NCBI GenBank assembly: GCA_902628275.1
Contig: CACOMI010000004.1
Location: forward strand, 62,001 to 126,000
Origin: an uncultured Pelagibacteraceae bacterium
GTDB lineage: Bacteria; Pseudomonadota; Alphaproteobacteria; Pelagibacterales; Pelagibacteraceae
Length of the DNA stretch: 64,000 nucleotides
Direction of reading: 5' to 3'
The position numbers and the translations under genes are program-made. Position 1 is the stretch's first letter. Each line of letters begins with the position of its first letter. Positions 22,802 to 33,440 of this stretch are shown piece by piece. Under the pieces are notes generated by a model, which searched no databases, was not told where the DNA came from, and saw nothing but the letters and a program-made list of their open reading frames with translations.

Positions 22802-24082
22802 ATGAGCGCATCATCATCAACAAATGATTTAAGAAATAGGATAATATTTACTATTTTAATCTTAGCTGTTTATAGATTTGGAACCTTTGTACCACTGCCT
22901 GGAATTGATCCTGAACAATTAAAAATTATGATGGAAGGTAACCAAAAAGGATTACTTGGAATGTTTAATGTGTTCGCAGGTGGCGCGGTAAGTAGAATGG
23001 CAATTTTTGCACTTGGAATTATGCCATATATTTCATCTGCTATTATAGTGCAACTTTTGACAGGTGTTTCAGATTACTTTAAAAATTTAAAAGCTCAGGG
23101 TGAAACTGGTAGAGCTAAAATTACACAAATTACTAGATATGGAACAGTATTACTTGCAACAGTTCAAGGATATGGACTATCTGTAGGCTTAGAGTCTTCA
23201 GCTGATTTAGTGATAAATCCAGGCGCGTTTTTTAAAATAACTACTGTTACAACTATAGTGGCAGGAACAATTTTTTTAATGTGGTTAGGAGAACAAATTA
23301 CTCAAAGAGGTATTGGAAATGGTATTTCTCTTATAATATTCGCTGGTATCGTTGCTGAGATTCCAAGAGCATTAGTTACAACTTTCGAACTTGGTAGAAC
23401 AGGGGCGGTATCGACTTTCATGATTTTATCAATATTCGTTTTATTAATATTGACAATTTTGTTTGTTGTTTTTATGGAGAGAGCTTTAAGAAAAATTATT
23501 ATAAATTATCCTAAAAGACAAATGGGAAATAAAATGTATGGAGGAGAATCATCACATTTACCATTAAAGATTAATCAAGCTGGAGTAATACCTGCCATAT
23601 TTGCTTCTGCTCTTTTATTATTGCCTGTAACTTTTTCAAACTTTTCTTTTTCTAATAACGAAACTTTTTTAAATTTAAGCTCCTTTTTCACACAAGGTCA
23701 ACCACTGTATATGTTACTTTATGCGTCTGGAATAATATTTTTTACATTTTTTTATACATCTATTACTTTTAATCCAACAGAAACTGCAGAGAACTTAAGG
23801 AAGTATGGTGGATTTGTGCCAGGAATTAGACCAGGAGAGAGTACGGCTTTATATATCGAAAATATATCAACCAAACTTACTACTATTGGTGCCTTGTATT
23901 TAACTTTAGTCTGTCTTATGCCAGAATTTTTAATTGCTAATTATCCTATACCTTTTTATTTAGGTGGTGCATCTATTTTAATTGTTGTTGTGGTGGCTAT
24001 AGATACCGTAACTCAAATTCAAACACGGTTAATGAGCTCACAATACGAACAATTAATTAAAAAAACAAAATTTGGTAAATAA
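22802..24082 (+). CDS. secY: Protein translocase subunit SecY
   Basis: RIIFTILILAVYRFGTFVPLPGID; multiple TM segments; GFVPGIRPGEST. Confidence 0.99.
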   Translation: MSASSSTNDLRNRIIFTILILAVYRFGTFVPLPGIDPEQLKIMMEGNQKGLLGMFNVFAGGAVSRMAIFALGIMPYISSAIIVQLLTGVSDYFKNLKAQGETGRAKITQITRYGTVLLATVQGYGLSVGLESSADLVINPGAFFKITTVTTIVAGTIFLMWLGEQITQRGIGNGISLIIFAGIVAEIPRALVTTFELGRTGAVSTFMILSIFVLLILTILFVVFMERALRKIIINYPKRQMGNKMYGGESSHLPLKINQAGVIPAIFASALLLLPVTFSNFSFSNNETFLNLSSFFTQGQPLYMLLYASGIIFFTFFYTSITFNPTETAENLRKYGGFVPGIRPGESTALYIENISTKLTTIGALYLTLVCLMPEFLIANYPIPFYLGGASILIVVVVAIDTVTQIQTRLMSSQYEQLIKKTKFGK

Positions 24083-24646
24083 GTGAATATTATTTTATTT
24101 GGACCTCCTGGCGCTGGGAAAGGTACACAGTCTAAATATTTAGTTAAAAAATTAAATGCTTTTCAAATTTCTACTGGTGATTTATTGAGAGAAGAAATTA
24201 AAAATAATACTGATATCGGTATTTCTATAATTAATGACATGAAAGAAGGTAAATTTATTAGTGATAAAATTGTTAATCAACTTATAGAAAACCTAGTATT
24301 TGATCCTTTAAAAAAAGGTAAATTAATTTTTGATGGATATCCAAGATCTTTGAGTCAGGCTGAAAATTTAAATTCATTACTAATAAATTCAAATCAAAAG
24401 CTAGATTTAATCTTATTTCTTAATGTAGACAAAGAAACAATAATCAAAAGGCTTGAAAAAAGAAAAACTATAGAAAACAGATCTGATGATGATATTGATA
24501 CTATATTAAAAAGACATGATAAATATATGGAAACAACTCAACCAGTTCTTAATTTCTATTCTAAGAATCCAAATTTTAAGGAGATTGATGGAGGCTTAGA
24601 AATTCATGAAATAACAAGGAAAATAGAGACTTTTATCAATGTTTAA
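24083..24646 (+). CDS. adk: Adenylate kinase (GTG start)
   Basis: MNIILFGPPGAGKGTQSKYL; FDGYPRSLSQAE. Confidence 0.98.
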   Translation: MNIILFGPPGAGKGTQSKYLVKKLNAFQISTGDLLREEIKNNTDIGISIINDMKEGKFISDKIVNQLIENLVFDPLKKGKLIFDGYPRSLSQAENLNSLLINSNQKLDLILFLNVDKETIIKRLEKRKTIENRSDDDIDTILKRHDKYMETTQPVLNFYSKNPNFKEIDGGLEIHEITRKIETFINV

Positions 24647-24650
24647 GACA

Positions 24651-24678
24651 TTGACTTTGAGTAATCTTCTTATATAAA
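24651..24678 (+). promoter_or_regulatory. Candidate sigma70 promoter for rpsM-rpsK-rpoA-rplQ
   Basis: TTGACT (24651-24656), 16-nt spacer, TATAAA (24673-24678), 23 nt before the rpsM ATG. Confidence 0.6.
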
Positions 24679-24701
24679 AGTCACAATTTATCACTAAAAT
24701 T

Positions 24702-25085
24702 ATGGCTCGGATCGCAGGTATAAATATTCCACAAAATAAACTTGTTCATATAGGTTTGACTTATATTTATGGAATTGGTGATAAATTTTCTCAACAGATT
24801 TGTTCATCTTTAGAAATTCCAAGAGCAAAAAGAGTGAATGAATTAACAGATGAAGAGATATTAAAAATTAGAGAGTATATTGATCAAAACTTTAAAGTAG
24901 AAGGTGATTTAAGAAGAGATTATTCATTAAGTATAAAAAGATTAATCGATTTAGCTTGTTATAGGGGTACAAGACATAGAAAAAAATTACCTGTTAGAGG
25001 ACAGAGAACCAGATGTAATGCAAGAACAAGAAAAGGTAAAGCAATAGCGATCGCAGGAAAAAAATTAACACCAACTAAAAAATAA
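24702..25085 (+). CDS. rpsM: 30S ribosomal protein S13
   Basis: [40 protein letters not shown]. Confidence 0.99.
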   Translation: MARIAGINIPQNKLVHIGLTYIYGIGDKFSQQICSSLEIPRAKRVNELTDEEILKIREYIDQNFKVEGDLRRDYSLSIKRLIDLACYRGTRHRKKLPVRGQRTRCNARTRKGKAIAIAGKKLTPTKK

Positions 25086-25087
25086 AT

Positions 25088-25537
25088 ATGGCTAAAGCTG
25101 ATAAAGTTGAGAATAAAGATCAGAAGGTTGAAAAATCTTCAAAAAAAAGTGTAAAAAGTTCTTATTCAAAAAAGAAAAAAGTTAAGAAAAATATTTTAAA
25201 TGGAATTGCATATGTGCAATCTACATTTAATAACACAATTATTTCAATAGCAGATACAAATGGAAATGTAATATCTTGGGCGTCTGCTGGACAAAAAGGT
25301 TTTAAAGGTTCAAGGAAATCAACTCCATATGCAGCTCAGATAGCCGCAGATTCTGCTGCGTCAAAAGCTTTAGAATATGGAATGAAAACCTTATCAGTTG
25401 AAGTAAAAGGTCCAGGATCTGGACGAGAAACTGCTTTAAGGGCTTTACAAGCCAGAGGTTTCAAAATTTTGTCTATAAAAGACACTACACCTATGCCTCA
25501 TAATGGAACTAGACCACCAAAGAAAAGGAGAGTTTAA
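25088..25537 (+). CDS. rpsK: 30S ribosomal protein S11
   Basis: [46 protein letters not shown]. Confidence 0.99.
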   Translation: MAKADKVENKDQKVEKSSKKSVKSSYSKKKKVKKNILNGIAYVQSTFNNTIISIADTNGNVISWASAGQKGFKGSRKSTPYAAQIAADSAASKALEYGMKTLSVEVKGPGSGRETALRALQARGFKILSIKDTTPMPHNGTRPPKKRRV

Positions 25538-26565
25538 TGGAAGTCGAAAATGTAAATGTTAAAAATTGGAAGTCATTAATTAAACCATCAAAATTAGATG
25601 TACAAATTAGCGAAGACTTAACTCATGCTAAAATAATTGCAGAACCACTTGAAAAAGGTTATGGATTAACTTTAGGTAACTCTTTAAGAAGAATTCTTCT
25701 TTCTTCAATCAGAGGTGCAGCTGTTACTTCAATACAAATTGATGGAGTTTTACACGAATTTACTTCAATAAAAGGTGTAAGAGAAGATGTTACTGATATT
25801 GTTTTAAACGTAAAATCTTTAGCATTAAAGAGTAATTCTGAAGGCACAAAAAAATTAATTTTAGATGCGAAAGGTCCTGGTGAAATTAAAGCATCGGATA
25901 TAAGTCCTGTTAACGATGTGGAAATACTTAATCCTGACTTAGTTATTTGTAATCTAGATGAAAACACGTCTTTCCATATGGAGATGAATGTAAATACTGG
26001 AAAAGGATATGTACCAGCTGAATTGAATAAACCTGAGGAACCACCTTTAGGGCTTATAGCTATAGACTCACTTTATAGCCCTGTCAAAAAAGTTTCTTAT
26101 TCAGTAAGCACAGCTAGAGAAGGTAAAGCATTAGATTATGATAAATTAACAATGGAAGTTGAAACTAATGGATCAATTTCTGCTGAGGATGCAGTTGCCT
26201 ATTCTGCTAGAATATTTCAAGATCAACTAAAAATGTTTGTTAATTTTGATGAACCAGTTGAGGTACCTGTTAAAGAGGTTTCTACAGAGCCTGAGTTTAA
26301 TAAAAACTTGTTAAGAAAAGTAGACGAGTTAGAATTATCTGTCAGATCAATGAATTGTTTGAAAAATGACAACATTATTTATATTGGTGACTTGGTTCAG
26401 AAATCTGAAGGTGAAATGTTGAGAACACCAAATTTTGGGAGAAAATCATTAAACGAAATTAAAGAAGTTTTAACTGGTATGTCTTTATATTTAGGAATGG
26501 AGATACCTAACTGGCCACCAGATAATATTGCTGAGATGTCTAAAAAATTGGAGGAAGCAATTTAA
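25537..26565 (+). CDS. rpoA: DNA-directed RNA polymerase subunit alpha
   Basis: [40 protein letters not shown]. Confidence 0.99.
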   Translation: MEVENVNVKNWKSLIKPSKLDVQISEDLTHAKIIAEPLEKGYGLTLGNSLRRILLSSIRGAAVTSIQIDGVLHEFTSIKGVREDVTDIVLNVKSLALKSNSEGTKKLILDAKGPGEIKASDISPVNDVEILNPDLVICNLDENTSFHMEMNVNTGKGYVPAELNKPEEPPLGLIAIDSLYSPVKKVSYSVSTAREGKALDYDKLTMEVETNGSISAEDAVAYSARIFQDQLKMFVNFDEPVEVPVKEVSTEPEFNKNLLRKVDELELSVRSMNCLKNDNIIYIGDLVQKSEGEMLRTPNFGRKSLNEIKEVLTGMSLYLGMEIPNWPPDNIAEMSKKLEEAI

Positions 26566-27008
26566 TGAGACATGGTTTAGCAAATAGGAAGTTAAATAGG
26601 ACATCAGAACACAGAAAAGCTCTACTTAAAAATATGCTTAATTCCTTAATTAAGTACGAGCAGATTAAAACTACTTTGCCAAAAGCTAAATTTCTTAAAC
26701 CACAAGCTGATAAGATTATTACATTAGGTAAAAAAGAAACTCTACAAACAACCAAAATGTTGGTTTCTAAATTACAGGATATTAAATCAGCTAATAAAGT
26801 TAAAAAAACACTTTCTAAAAGATATCAGAATAGAAAAGGTGGCTACACAAGAATAATTAAGGCTGGATTTAGATATGGAGATAATGCTCCAATGGCAATA
26901 ATTGAATTTGTTGATAGAGATGTAGAAGCTAAGAGAGTTGATAAACCTAAAAAAGACACAACTAAAGAAGCTCCTAAAACAGAAGAGAAAAAACAAGCTA
27001 CAGCTTAA
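26565..27008 (+). CDS. rplQ: 50S ribosomal protein L17
   Basis: [42 protein letters not shown]. Confidence 0.99.
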   Translation: MRHGLANRKLNRTSEHRKALLKNMLNSLIKYEQIKTTLPKAKFLKPQADKIITLGKKETLQTTKMLVSKLQDIKSANKVKKTLSKRYQNRKGGYTRIIKAGFRYGDNAPMAIIEFVDRDVEAKRVDKPKKDTTKEAPKTEEKKQATA

Positions 27009-27018
27009 ATCTTAAATC

Positions 27019-27936
27019 ATGAAAAAATCTTACATCGTTGATTCAACGTGTAATGATATGCGTTTAGACAGATGGTTAAGATTAAAAATTGGAAAAATTC
27101 CACAAGGACTTGTTGAGAAATATTTAAGAACAGGAAAAATTAAGCTCAATAAAAAGAAAGTTAAAAGCTCTTTTAAAATAAAAACAAAAGATGAAATAAA
27201 TATATTTAATATTAAATTTAAAGAAACAATTCAGCAAAAAAAAATTAAGTTTTTACCTTCAAATGAAGTTATCAAATCAAATGAAGATCAAATTATTGAC
27301 AATAACGATAATTTTATAGTTTTAAATAAAGCTTCTGGTATATCAGTTCAAGGTGGAACTAAATCAAAAAAAAATCTAGTTGATATTTTTGCTAAAAGTA
27401 AAATTTTTGAAGGATCAAAACCTTATTCTGTTCATAGATTAGATAAAGATACTTCAGGAGTTTTTATAATTGCTAAAAACAGAGAGAGTGCTCAATTACT
27501 TACTTCTTTATTTAGATTAAGGAAGGTGCATAAAACCTATTTAGCTATATGCCAAGGAGAAATTAGCAAAAAATCTGGTGTATGGGATGATGATTTAATT
27601 AGATACGATGGTGATAAAAAAATAATCGAAAAAGCAAAAACTATTTTTAATGTTGTTGATAAAAATTCTGAGGCAAGTTTATTAGAATTAAAACCTATTA
27701 CAGGAAGAAAACATCAGTTAAGAAAACAATTATATGCAATAGGAAATCCTATATTTGGAGATACTAAATACAAATTATCAAATTCCAATAAAGGAGTTAA
27801 TAAAAATTTAATGTTACATTCGTATCAAATTAAATTTAAAATTAATGAGATAAAATATACATATTCAGCATTATTACCTGATTATTTTAAAAAACTTTTA
27901 AAATCTAAAAGGCTTAGATTTTCAAATTTGAAATAA
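27019..27936 (+). CDS. RluC/RluD-family large-subunit rRNA pseudouridine synthase
   Basis: S4-like N-terminus; [19 protein letters not shown] catalytic motif; [15 protein letters not shown]. Confidence 0.9.
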   Translation: MKKSYIVDSTCNDMRLDRWLRLKIGKIPQGLVEKYLRTGKIKLNKKKVKSSFKIKTKDEINIFNIKFKETIQQKKIKFLPSNEVIKSNEDQIIDNNDNFIVLNKASGISVQGGTKSKKNLVDIFAKSKIFEGSKPYSVHRLDKDTSGVFIIAKNRESAQLLTSLFRLRKVHKTYLAICQGEISKKSGVWDDDLIRYDGDKKIIEKAKTIFNVVDKNSEASLLELKPITGRKHQLRKQLYAIGNPIFGDTKYKLSNSNKGVNKNLMLHSYQIKFKINEIKYTYSALLPDYFKKLLKSKRLRFSNLK

Positions 27937-28531
27937 AAATTTTAATTAATTTATCACTTAGATCTGAGTAATCCTGATCAATGATACTTTTTAAATTAGT
28001 TACTCCTTTATCTGAAATACCACATGGTATAATTTTTTTATAATTTTGTAGGTCATTATTTATATTTATTGCAAAACCATGATAAGCAATCCATTTACTG
28101 ACCCTAATACCAATTGCTGCAATTTTTTTGACTCCATTTTTATCTTTGTACCAAATGCCAATATTATTTTTATCTGGAAAAGTTTCTATTTTATAAAATT
28201 TTAAAGTTTCAATTATTGTATTTTCAATAACATTTATAAATTTTCTGATATCTTTTTTTTTTCGTAAATCTAAAACAAAATAACAAATTAATTGACCTGG
28301 CCCATGGTAGGTAATTTTACCACCTCTATTTGTTTGTAATATTTTGATGGTTTTATCAATAATCTCATTTTCTTTATAGGAAGTTCCTGCTGTAAAAACC
28401 TCATTATGTTCTAAAGTCCAAATTAACTCCTCACCTGTGTTTTTGTGTAATTCTTTTAATCTTGCCTCCAATACATTTATAGCATCAAAATAATTTATTG
28501 GTTTTATTGACTTTTTGATCTCTACGTTCAT
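27914..28531 (-). CDS. lipB: Octanoyl-[acyl-carrier-protein]-protein N-octanoyltransferase (LipB)
   Basis: [46 protein letters not shown]. Confidence 0.95.
   Translation of the reverse strand: MNVEIKKSIKPINYFDAINVLEARLKELHKNTGEELIWTLEHNEVFTAGTSYKENEIIDKTIKILQTNRGGKITYHGPGQLICYFVLDLRKKKDIRKFINVIENTIIETLKFYKIETFPDKNNIGIWYKDKNGVKKIAAIGIRVSKWIAYHGFAININNDLQNYKKIIPCGISDKGVTNLKSIIDQDYSDLSDKLIKIFISNLKI
27920..27933. repeat. 14-nt perfect palindrome TTTCAAATTTGAAA inside overlapping convergent 3' ends
   Basis: Sequence is its own reverse complement; lies in the 27914-27936 overlap. Confidence 0.95.
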
Positions 28532-28592
28532 TAATAAATTGTATTATCTTTATTATGTATTAATAGTGCAAATCTAAATTATAGGTAGATTT

Positions 28593-29966
28593 ATGTCTTT
28601 AACTAAAAAAACTAAAGATAAAAAAGTAAATTTTGAATTTAATAAAGAGTATATAAGAGTTGTTACTAGTAAAATAGCTAATAATGACGCTCAATTTATT
28701 ACAAATTCATTTAATGAAATGCACCCTGCTGACGCTGCAGATATTATCGAACATCTTAGTGAGGGTGATAGAGAAAGTTTAATTAAATTAAATAACTTCA
28801 ATATCGATCCTGATGTTTTTGTTGAATTGAATGAGTCTATTCAAACAGAAATTATTACTTATTTATCCTCAGACTCTATAGTGAGTATCCTAAAAGGTTT
28901 AGAATCAGACGATGCTATATCTATATTAGAAAATGTTCCTGAAGAGGATAAAAATGTAATTCTTAGCTCTTTACCACCAAAAGATAGATTTGCTCTACTA
29001 GAAAGCTTAAGTTATCCAGAGGATACTGCTGCGAGACTTATGCAGCGTGAATTTACAGCAATACCAAGTAATTGGTCTGTAGGTCAAACAATTGATTATT
29101 TAAGAGAAAATAAAGATTTACCAGAGGAATTTTTAGAAATTTTTATTGTTAATGAGGATTTTAAACCAATAGGCACTGTTCCTTCATCTAAAGTTTTAAC
29201 AACACCACGTGATACTAAAATGGCAACAATTATGTCAGAGTCTCAATTATTAATTCCTGTTGAAATGGATAAAGAGGAAGTTGCAAACTTATTTGAAAAT
29301 TACAATTTAAATTCAGCCGCTGTTGTAGATAAAAACAACAAGTTGGTTGGTATGATTATGAATGATGATGTTTTAACAGTATTGAAGGAGGAGGCTGAAG
29401 AAGATGCTTTAAGATTAGCAGGAGTAGGAGATGAAGAAATTACTGATGGAGTTGTAAAAAAAACAAAGAGAAGATTCAATTGGCTTTTGCTAAATCTATT
29501 TACAGCCTTTTTAGCAACTTGGTGTATAAGTTTATTTGGGGCAACTATTGAACAAATGGTAGTATTAGCTTTTTTAATGCCAATTGTTGCTTCAATGGGT
29601 GGAAATGCTGGAATGCAGACGCTTGCAGTAACAGTAAGAACTATTGCTACCAATGATTTAACTCAAAATAACTTCTCATCAAATGTTTTTAAAGAATTTT
29701 CTATTGGTATTCTAAATGGAATTATATTTGCAGTAATAAGTGCTTTTATTGTGCAGATATGGTTTCAAGATAGTATCCTTTCAATGATTATAGCAATATC
29801 AATGGTGCTAACAATGATCATAGCTGGATTGTTTGGTATATTAGTTCCTTTTACTTTAAAAAAGATAAATATTGATCCAGCGATTGCTTCAAGTGTTTTT
29901 GTTACAACAATTACAGACGTAATTGGTTTTGTTTCTTTTTTGGGTGTTGGAGCCTATTTTTTGTAA
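28593..29966 (+). CDS. mgtE: MgtE-family magnesium transporter
   Basis: N-terminal MgtE domain, CBS region, C-terminal TM segments (MVVLAFLMPIVASMGGNAGMQTLAVTVR). Confidence 0.95.
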   Translation: MSLTKKTKDKKVNFEFNKEYIRVVTSKIANNDAQFITNSFNEMHPADAADIIEHLSEGDRESLIKLNNFNIDPDVFVELNESIQTEIITYLSSDSIVSILKGLESDDAISILENVPEEDKNVILSSLPPKDRFALLESLSYPEDTAARLMQREFTAIPSNWSVGQTIDYLRENKDLPEEFLEIFIVNEDFKPIGTVPSSKVLTTPRDTKMATIMSESQLLIPVEMDKEEVANLFENYNLNSAAVVDKNNKLVGMIMNDDVLTVLKEEAEEDALRLAGVGDEEITDGVVKKTKRRFNWLLLNLFTAFLATWCISLFGATIEQMVVLAFLMPIVASMGGNAGMQTLAVTVRTIATNDLTQNNFSSNVFKEFSIGILNGIIFAVISAFIVQIWFQDSILSMIIAISMVLTMIIAGLFGILVPFTLKKINIDPAIASSVFVTTITDVIGFVSFLGVGAYFL

Positions 29967-29968
29967 AA

Positions 29969-30784
29969 TTAAATGTTATCAATTAATCTTACTTTGTTTA
30001 AATAGTAAGCAACAAACAATCTAGAATTTTTTTTTGTTTTTGAAATATTAAGATTATTTATATTTCTTAACTCTAAGTAATCAATTTTAATTTTAAAATT
30101 GTTTCTCAATTGTGTTTTTTGAAGATTTAAAAAGCTAGAAATATTTTTCTTATTTTTAATATTTTTTTTAATATTAACTAGTTTTTTATAAACATTTGCG
30201 GCAATTTTTAAATGTGACTTATCTAAAAGAAAATTTCTAGATGATAAAGCTACATTATTTTTATCACGAATAGTTTTACAGGAAATAATTCTTACTTTAT
30301 GATTTTTTTCTAATAATTTTTTAACTAGGTATAATTGTTGAAAATCTTTTTCTCCCATAAATATTTTTTGAGGATTTACAATTTTAGTTAGTCTATCCAT
30401 TACATCTAAAACTCCTTCAAAATGACCTTTTCTAAATTTAGCGCATAAGATTTTATCTTTTTTAAATAATTTAATTTTTGATTTTTTTTTATCTTTGTAA
30501 ATATCATTAAAATTAGGAAGATAAACAAAATCAACTTTTTTGCTTTTTGATAGAATTTTTAAGTCTTTTTTTAAATTTCTTGGATAGGTTTTTAAATCTT
30601 TTTTACTATTAAATTGTTTTGGATTAATAAAAATACTTACTATAGTTTTTTTACAAAGCTTATTTGATTTATTTATAAGTGATAAATGACCTTTATGAAT
30701 CCCACCCATGGTAGGAACAAACCCTAGGTCATCAAATGGCCTCAATGATTCAAATAATGAAGAATTGTTTAATAAAACTTTCAT
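29969..30784 (-). CDS. panC: Pantothenate synthetase (start at internal Met MKVLLNNS preferred)
   Basis: LGFVPTMGGIHKGHLSLINKS; IFINPKQFNSKKDLKTYPR; IFMGEKDFQQL. Confidence 0.93.
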   Translation of the reverse strand: MKVLLNNSSLFESLRPFDDLGFVPTMGGIHKGHLSLINKSNKLCKKTIVSIFINPKQFNSKKDLKTYPRNLKKDLKILSKSKKVDFVYLPNFNDIYKDKKKSKIKLFKKDKILCAKFRKGHFEGVLDVMDRLTKIVNPQKIFMGEKDFQQLYLVKKLLEKNHKVRIISCKTIRDKNNVALSSRNFLLDKSHLKIAANVYKKLVNIKKNIKNKKNISSFLNLQKTQLRNNFKIKIDYLELRNINNLNISKTKKNSRLFVAYYLNKVRLIDNI

Positions 30785-30818
30785 TTGTATTAAAATATAA
30801 GATAAGTAAAACATTTAA

Positions 30819-31634
30819 ATGATTAAACAAGCAATTATTCCTCTGGCTGGTCTTGGAACAAGATTACTACCTTTAACAAGTGTTTTTGCTAAAGAACTTC
30901 TACCTATTAATGGCAAACCAGGGATTGAATATATTCTTGATGAATGTATCGAAGCAGGCATTAAAGAAATTGTGTTTATAATTTCTACCCAAAAATTAAT
31001 GATAAAAAAATATTTTTATAACGACCAATTTTATAAAAAAATTATTAAAAAAAAGAAAGATCCTAGAATAATTAATGAGTACAAGAAAATACTTAAATAT
31101 AAAAAAAAAATTAAATTTGTATTTCAAAATATACCTAAAGGTACAGGAGATGCTGTTCTTAAAACTAAAAAATATATTAAAAGTAAATATTTCTTAATGT
31201 TGCTACCAGATGATTTAATAATTAAAAAAAATTGCTCTAAAGCTATGATTAAGGTTCATCAAAAATATAATGCTTCAGTTATGGCTTCTATGAAAGTTAA
31301 AAAAAACAATGTTTCAAGATGGGGAATATATATAATTAATAAAAAATTAAATAAAAGAAATTATATTATTGATGGTGTTGTTGAAAAACCATCAGTAAAA
31401 AAAGCACCATCTAACAATGCTGTTATTGGAAGATATATTTTACCTCGATCAATTTTTAATAAAATTAAATCTTTAAAACCCAAAAGAGGTAAAGAGATAC
31501 ATATTACAGATGCTATTCAAATATTAATAAATGATAAAGAAAGATTTATAGCTCATAATTTTGAGGGTAAATATCTCGACTGTGGTACTATGAATGGTTA
31601 TATAAATTCCTCTATAGAAATAGGTAAATTATGA
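30819..31634 (+). CDS. galU: UTP-glucose-1-phosphate uridylyltransferase
   Basis: IIPLAGLGTRLLPLTSVFAKELLPINGKPGIEYILDE. Confidence 0.92.
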   Translation: MIKQAIIPLAGLGTRLLPLTSVFAKELLPINGKPGIEYILDECIEAGIKEIVFIISTQKLMIKKYFYNDQFYKKIIKKKKDPRIINEYKKILKYKKKIKFVFQNIPKGTGDAVLKTKKYIKSKYFLMLLPDDLIIKKNCSKAMIKVHQKYNASVMASMKVKKNNVSRWGIYIINKKLNKRNYIIDGVVEKPSVKKAPSNNAVIGRYILPRSIFNKIKSLKPKRGKEIHITDAIQILINDKERFIAHNFEGKYLDCGTMNGYINSSIEIGKL

Positions 31635-32929
31635 AGCTGTGTATGATAGGCACAGGTTATGTTGGTTTAGTAAGTGGAGTTTGTCTCTCTGATTTAGGTA
31701 ATACAGTTTATTGCGTAGATAAAGATATAAATAAAATCAATTCTTTAAATAAAGGAATAGTCCCAATATATGAACCAGGTTTAGAGGAAATTTTAAAAAA
31801 AAATCATAAACAAAAAAGATTAATTTTTACAACTGATCTTAAAAAAGCAGTTTTTAATTCAGATGTTATTTTTATTTGTGTAGGTACACCAACCAAAAAA
31901 AAAAGTAATTCGGCTGATTTAAAATATGTATTTAATGTTGTACGTGAGTTAAAAAAAGCAATTAATAAATATAAAATAATTGTAACCAAATCTACTGTTC
32001 CAGTAACAACTGGTGATAAAATTGAAAAAATATTAAAAAATTTAAAAAATAAAAAACTTATTGATGTCGTATCTAACCCAGAATTTCTTAGAGAAGGTGA
32101 GGCTATAAGGGATTTTATTTATCCTGATCGTGTAATCATTGGAACAGATAGCAAAAAAGCAAACAAAATCCTTAAATCGCTTTATTTACCTATAATTAAA
32201 AAATCAAGCCGTTATTTTAATACGTCACGTAGAGGTGCGGAATTGATTAAATACGCATCAAACTCATTCCTAGCCACTAAGATTTCATTCATCAACGAAA
32301 TTGCAAATTTATGTGAACAAACTGGTGTAGATGTCAAAGATGTTTCTTCAGGTATGGGTTCAGACCAACGTATTGGAGATAGATTTTTAAGAGCAGGACC
32401 CGCTTACGGTGGATCATGTTTCCCTAAAGATACACGTGCATTAATTGATATTGGTAAAAAATTTAAAACAAATATGTCAATTGTAAAAAGTGTAGTTAGT
32501 TCAAATAATGCACGAAAACTTTCATTAATTGAAAAAGTAAAATTGATCTTAAATAATAAATTAACAAATAAAAAAATTACTTTTTTAGGTGTTACTTTCA
32601 AACCCAACACTGATGATATGCGTGAAGCTACAAGTATTCCAATGATTAATTATTTTAATAAAAAAAATTGTAAAATTACCTACTATGACCCTTCAGGTCA
32701 GAAGAATGAATTTAAACTTTTAAAAAATGTAAAATACTCAAACAGTTTAAGTACAGCATGCCTAAATGCAGATTTAATTATTCTACATACAGAATGGAAT
32801 GAGTTTAAATTATTAAATTTTAAAAAATTAGTAAAAAAAAATAACTTTAAAGTTTTTGATATGAGAAATCTCTACTCTCCATCAAAAATGAGAAAATTAA
32901 ATATAAAATATTTTGGTATAGGAAGATAA
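31631..32929 (+). CDS. ugd: UDP-glucose 6-dehydrogenase
   Basis: MKLCMIGTGYVGLVSGVCLSDLG; VSNPEFLREGEAIRDF; GPAYGGSCFPKDTRAL. Confidence 0.95.
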   Translation: MKLCMIGTGYVGLVSGVCLSDLGNTVYCVDKDINKINSLNKGIVPIYEPGLEEILKKNHKQKRLIFTTDLKKAVFNSDVIFICVGTPTKKKSNSADLKYVFNVVRELKKAINKYKIIVTKSTVPVTTGDKIEKILKNLKNKKLIDVVSNPEFLREGEAIRDFIYPDRVIIGTDSKKANKILKSLYLPIIKKSSRYFNTSRRGAELIKYASNSFLATKISFINEIANLCEQTGVDVKDVSSGMGSDQRIGDRFLRAGPAYGGSCFPKDTRALIDIGKKFKTNMSIVKSVVSSNNARKLSLIEKVKLILNNKLTNKKITFLGVTFKPNTDDMREATSIPMINYFNKKNCKITYYDPSGQKNEFKLLKNVKYSNSLSTACLNADLIILHTEWNEFKLLNFKKLVKKNNFKVFDMRNLYSPSKMRKLNIKYFGIGR

Positions 32930-32930
32930 T

Positions 32931-33392
32931 TTAGTTTAACTCAAAAATAGCATCAACTTCAACAGATACACCTAGAGGCAAGCTATTTGCACTTACAGCT
33001 GCTCTAGTATGCATTCCTGCTTCACCAAAAACAGAGGCAATTAAATCTGAGGCACCATTAATAACTTTAGGTTGGTCTGTAAAGTTATCAGTTGAATTAA
33101 CAAAACCCGTTAACTTTACACAAGATTTAATTTTAGAAAGATCCCCATGACACGCTACTTTTGCTTGTGATATAATACTTAAACCACATCTTTCAGCTGC
33201 TTTATAACCTTCTTCTACAGATAGATCTTTTCCAACTTTTCCCTTTATTAATTCACCACTTTCCGAAATAGAAATCTGACCTGAAATATAAAGTAAATTA
33301 CCGACAATTTTTGTAGCAACATAAGAACCTACAGGAGGTTTTGCATCTGGCAGTTTTATTTTTAATTTTTCAATTTTATTTTCAAAATCCAT
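32931..33392 (-). CDS. RidA / YjgF-YER057c-UK114 family protein
   Basis: KIVGNLLYISGQIS...GEAGMHTRAAVSANSLPLGVSVEVDAIFEL. Confidence 0.88.
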   Translation of the reverse strand: MDFENKIEKLKIKLPDAKPPVGSYVATKIVGNLLYISGQISISESGELIKGKVGKDLSVEEGYKAAERCGLSIISQAKVACHGDLSKIKSCVKLTGFVNSTDNFTDQPKVINGASDLIASVFGEAGMHTRAAVSANSLPLGVSVEVDAIFELN

Positions 33393-33440
33393 TTTATTTA
33401 TCAGTAAACTCTTTATTTGTTTTAGTATTTTTAAATTTTT

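Noticed and set aside
31000-32900. Apparent compositional shift (very Lys/Ile/Asn-rich proteins) suggesting horizontal transfer of galU-ugd
   Set aside because: Similar Lys/Asn-rich composition appears in other less-expressed genes (trhO, pyrE, pdxJ, acpS); consistent with genome-wide AT bias rather than import.
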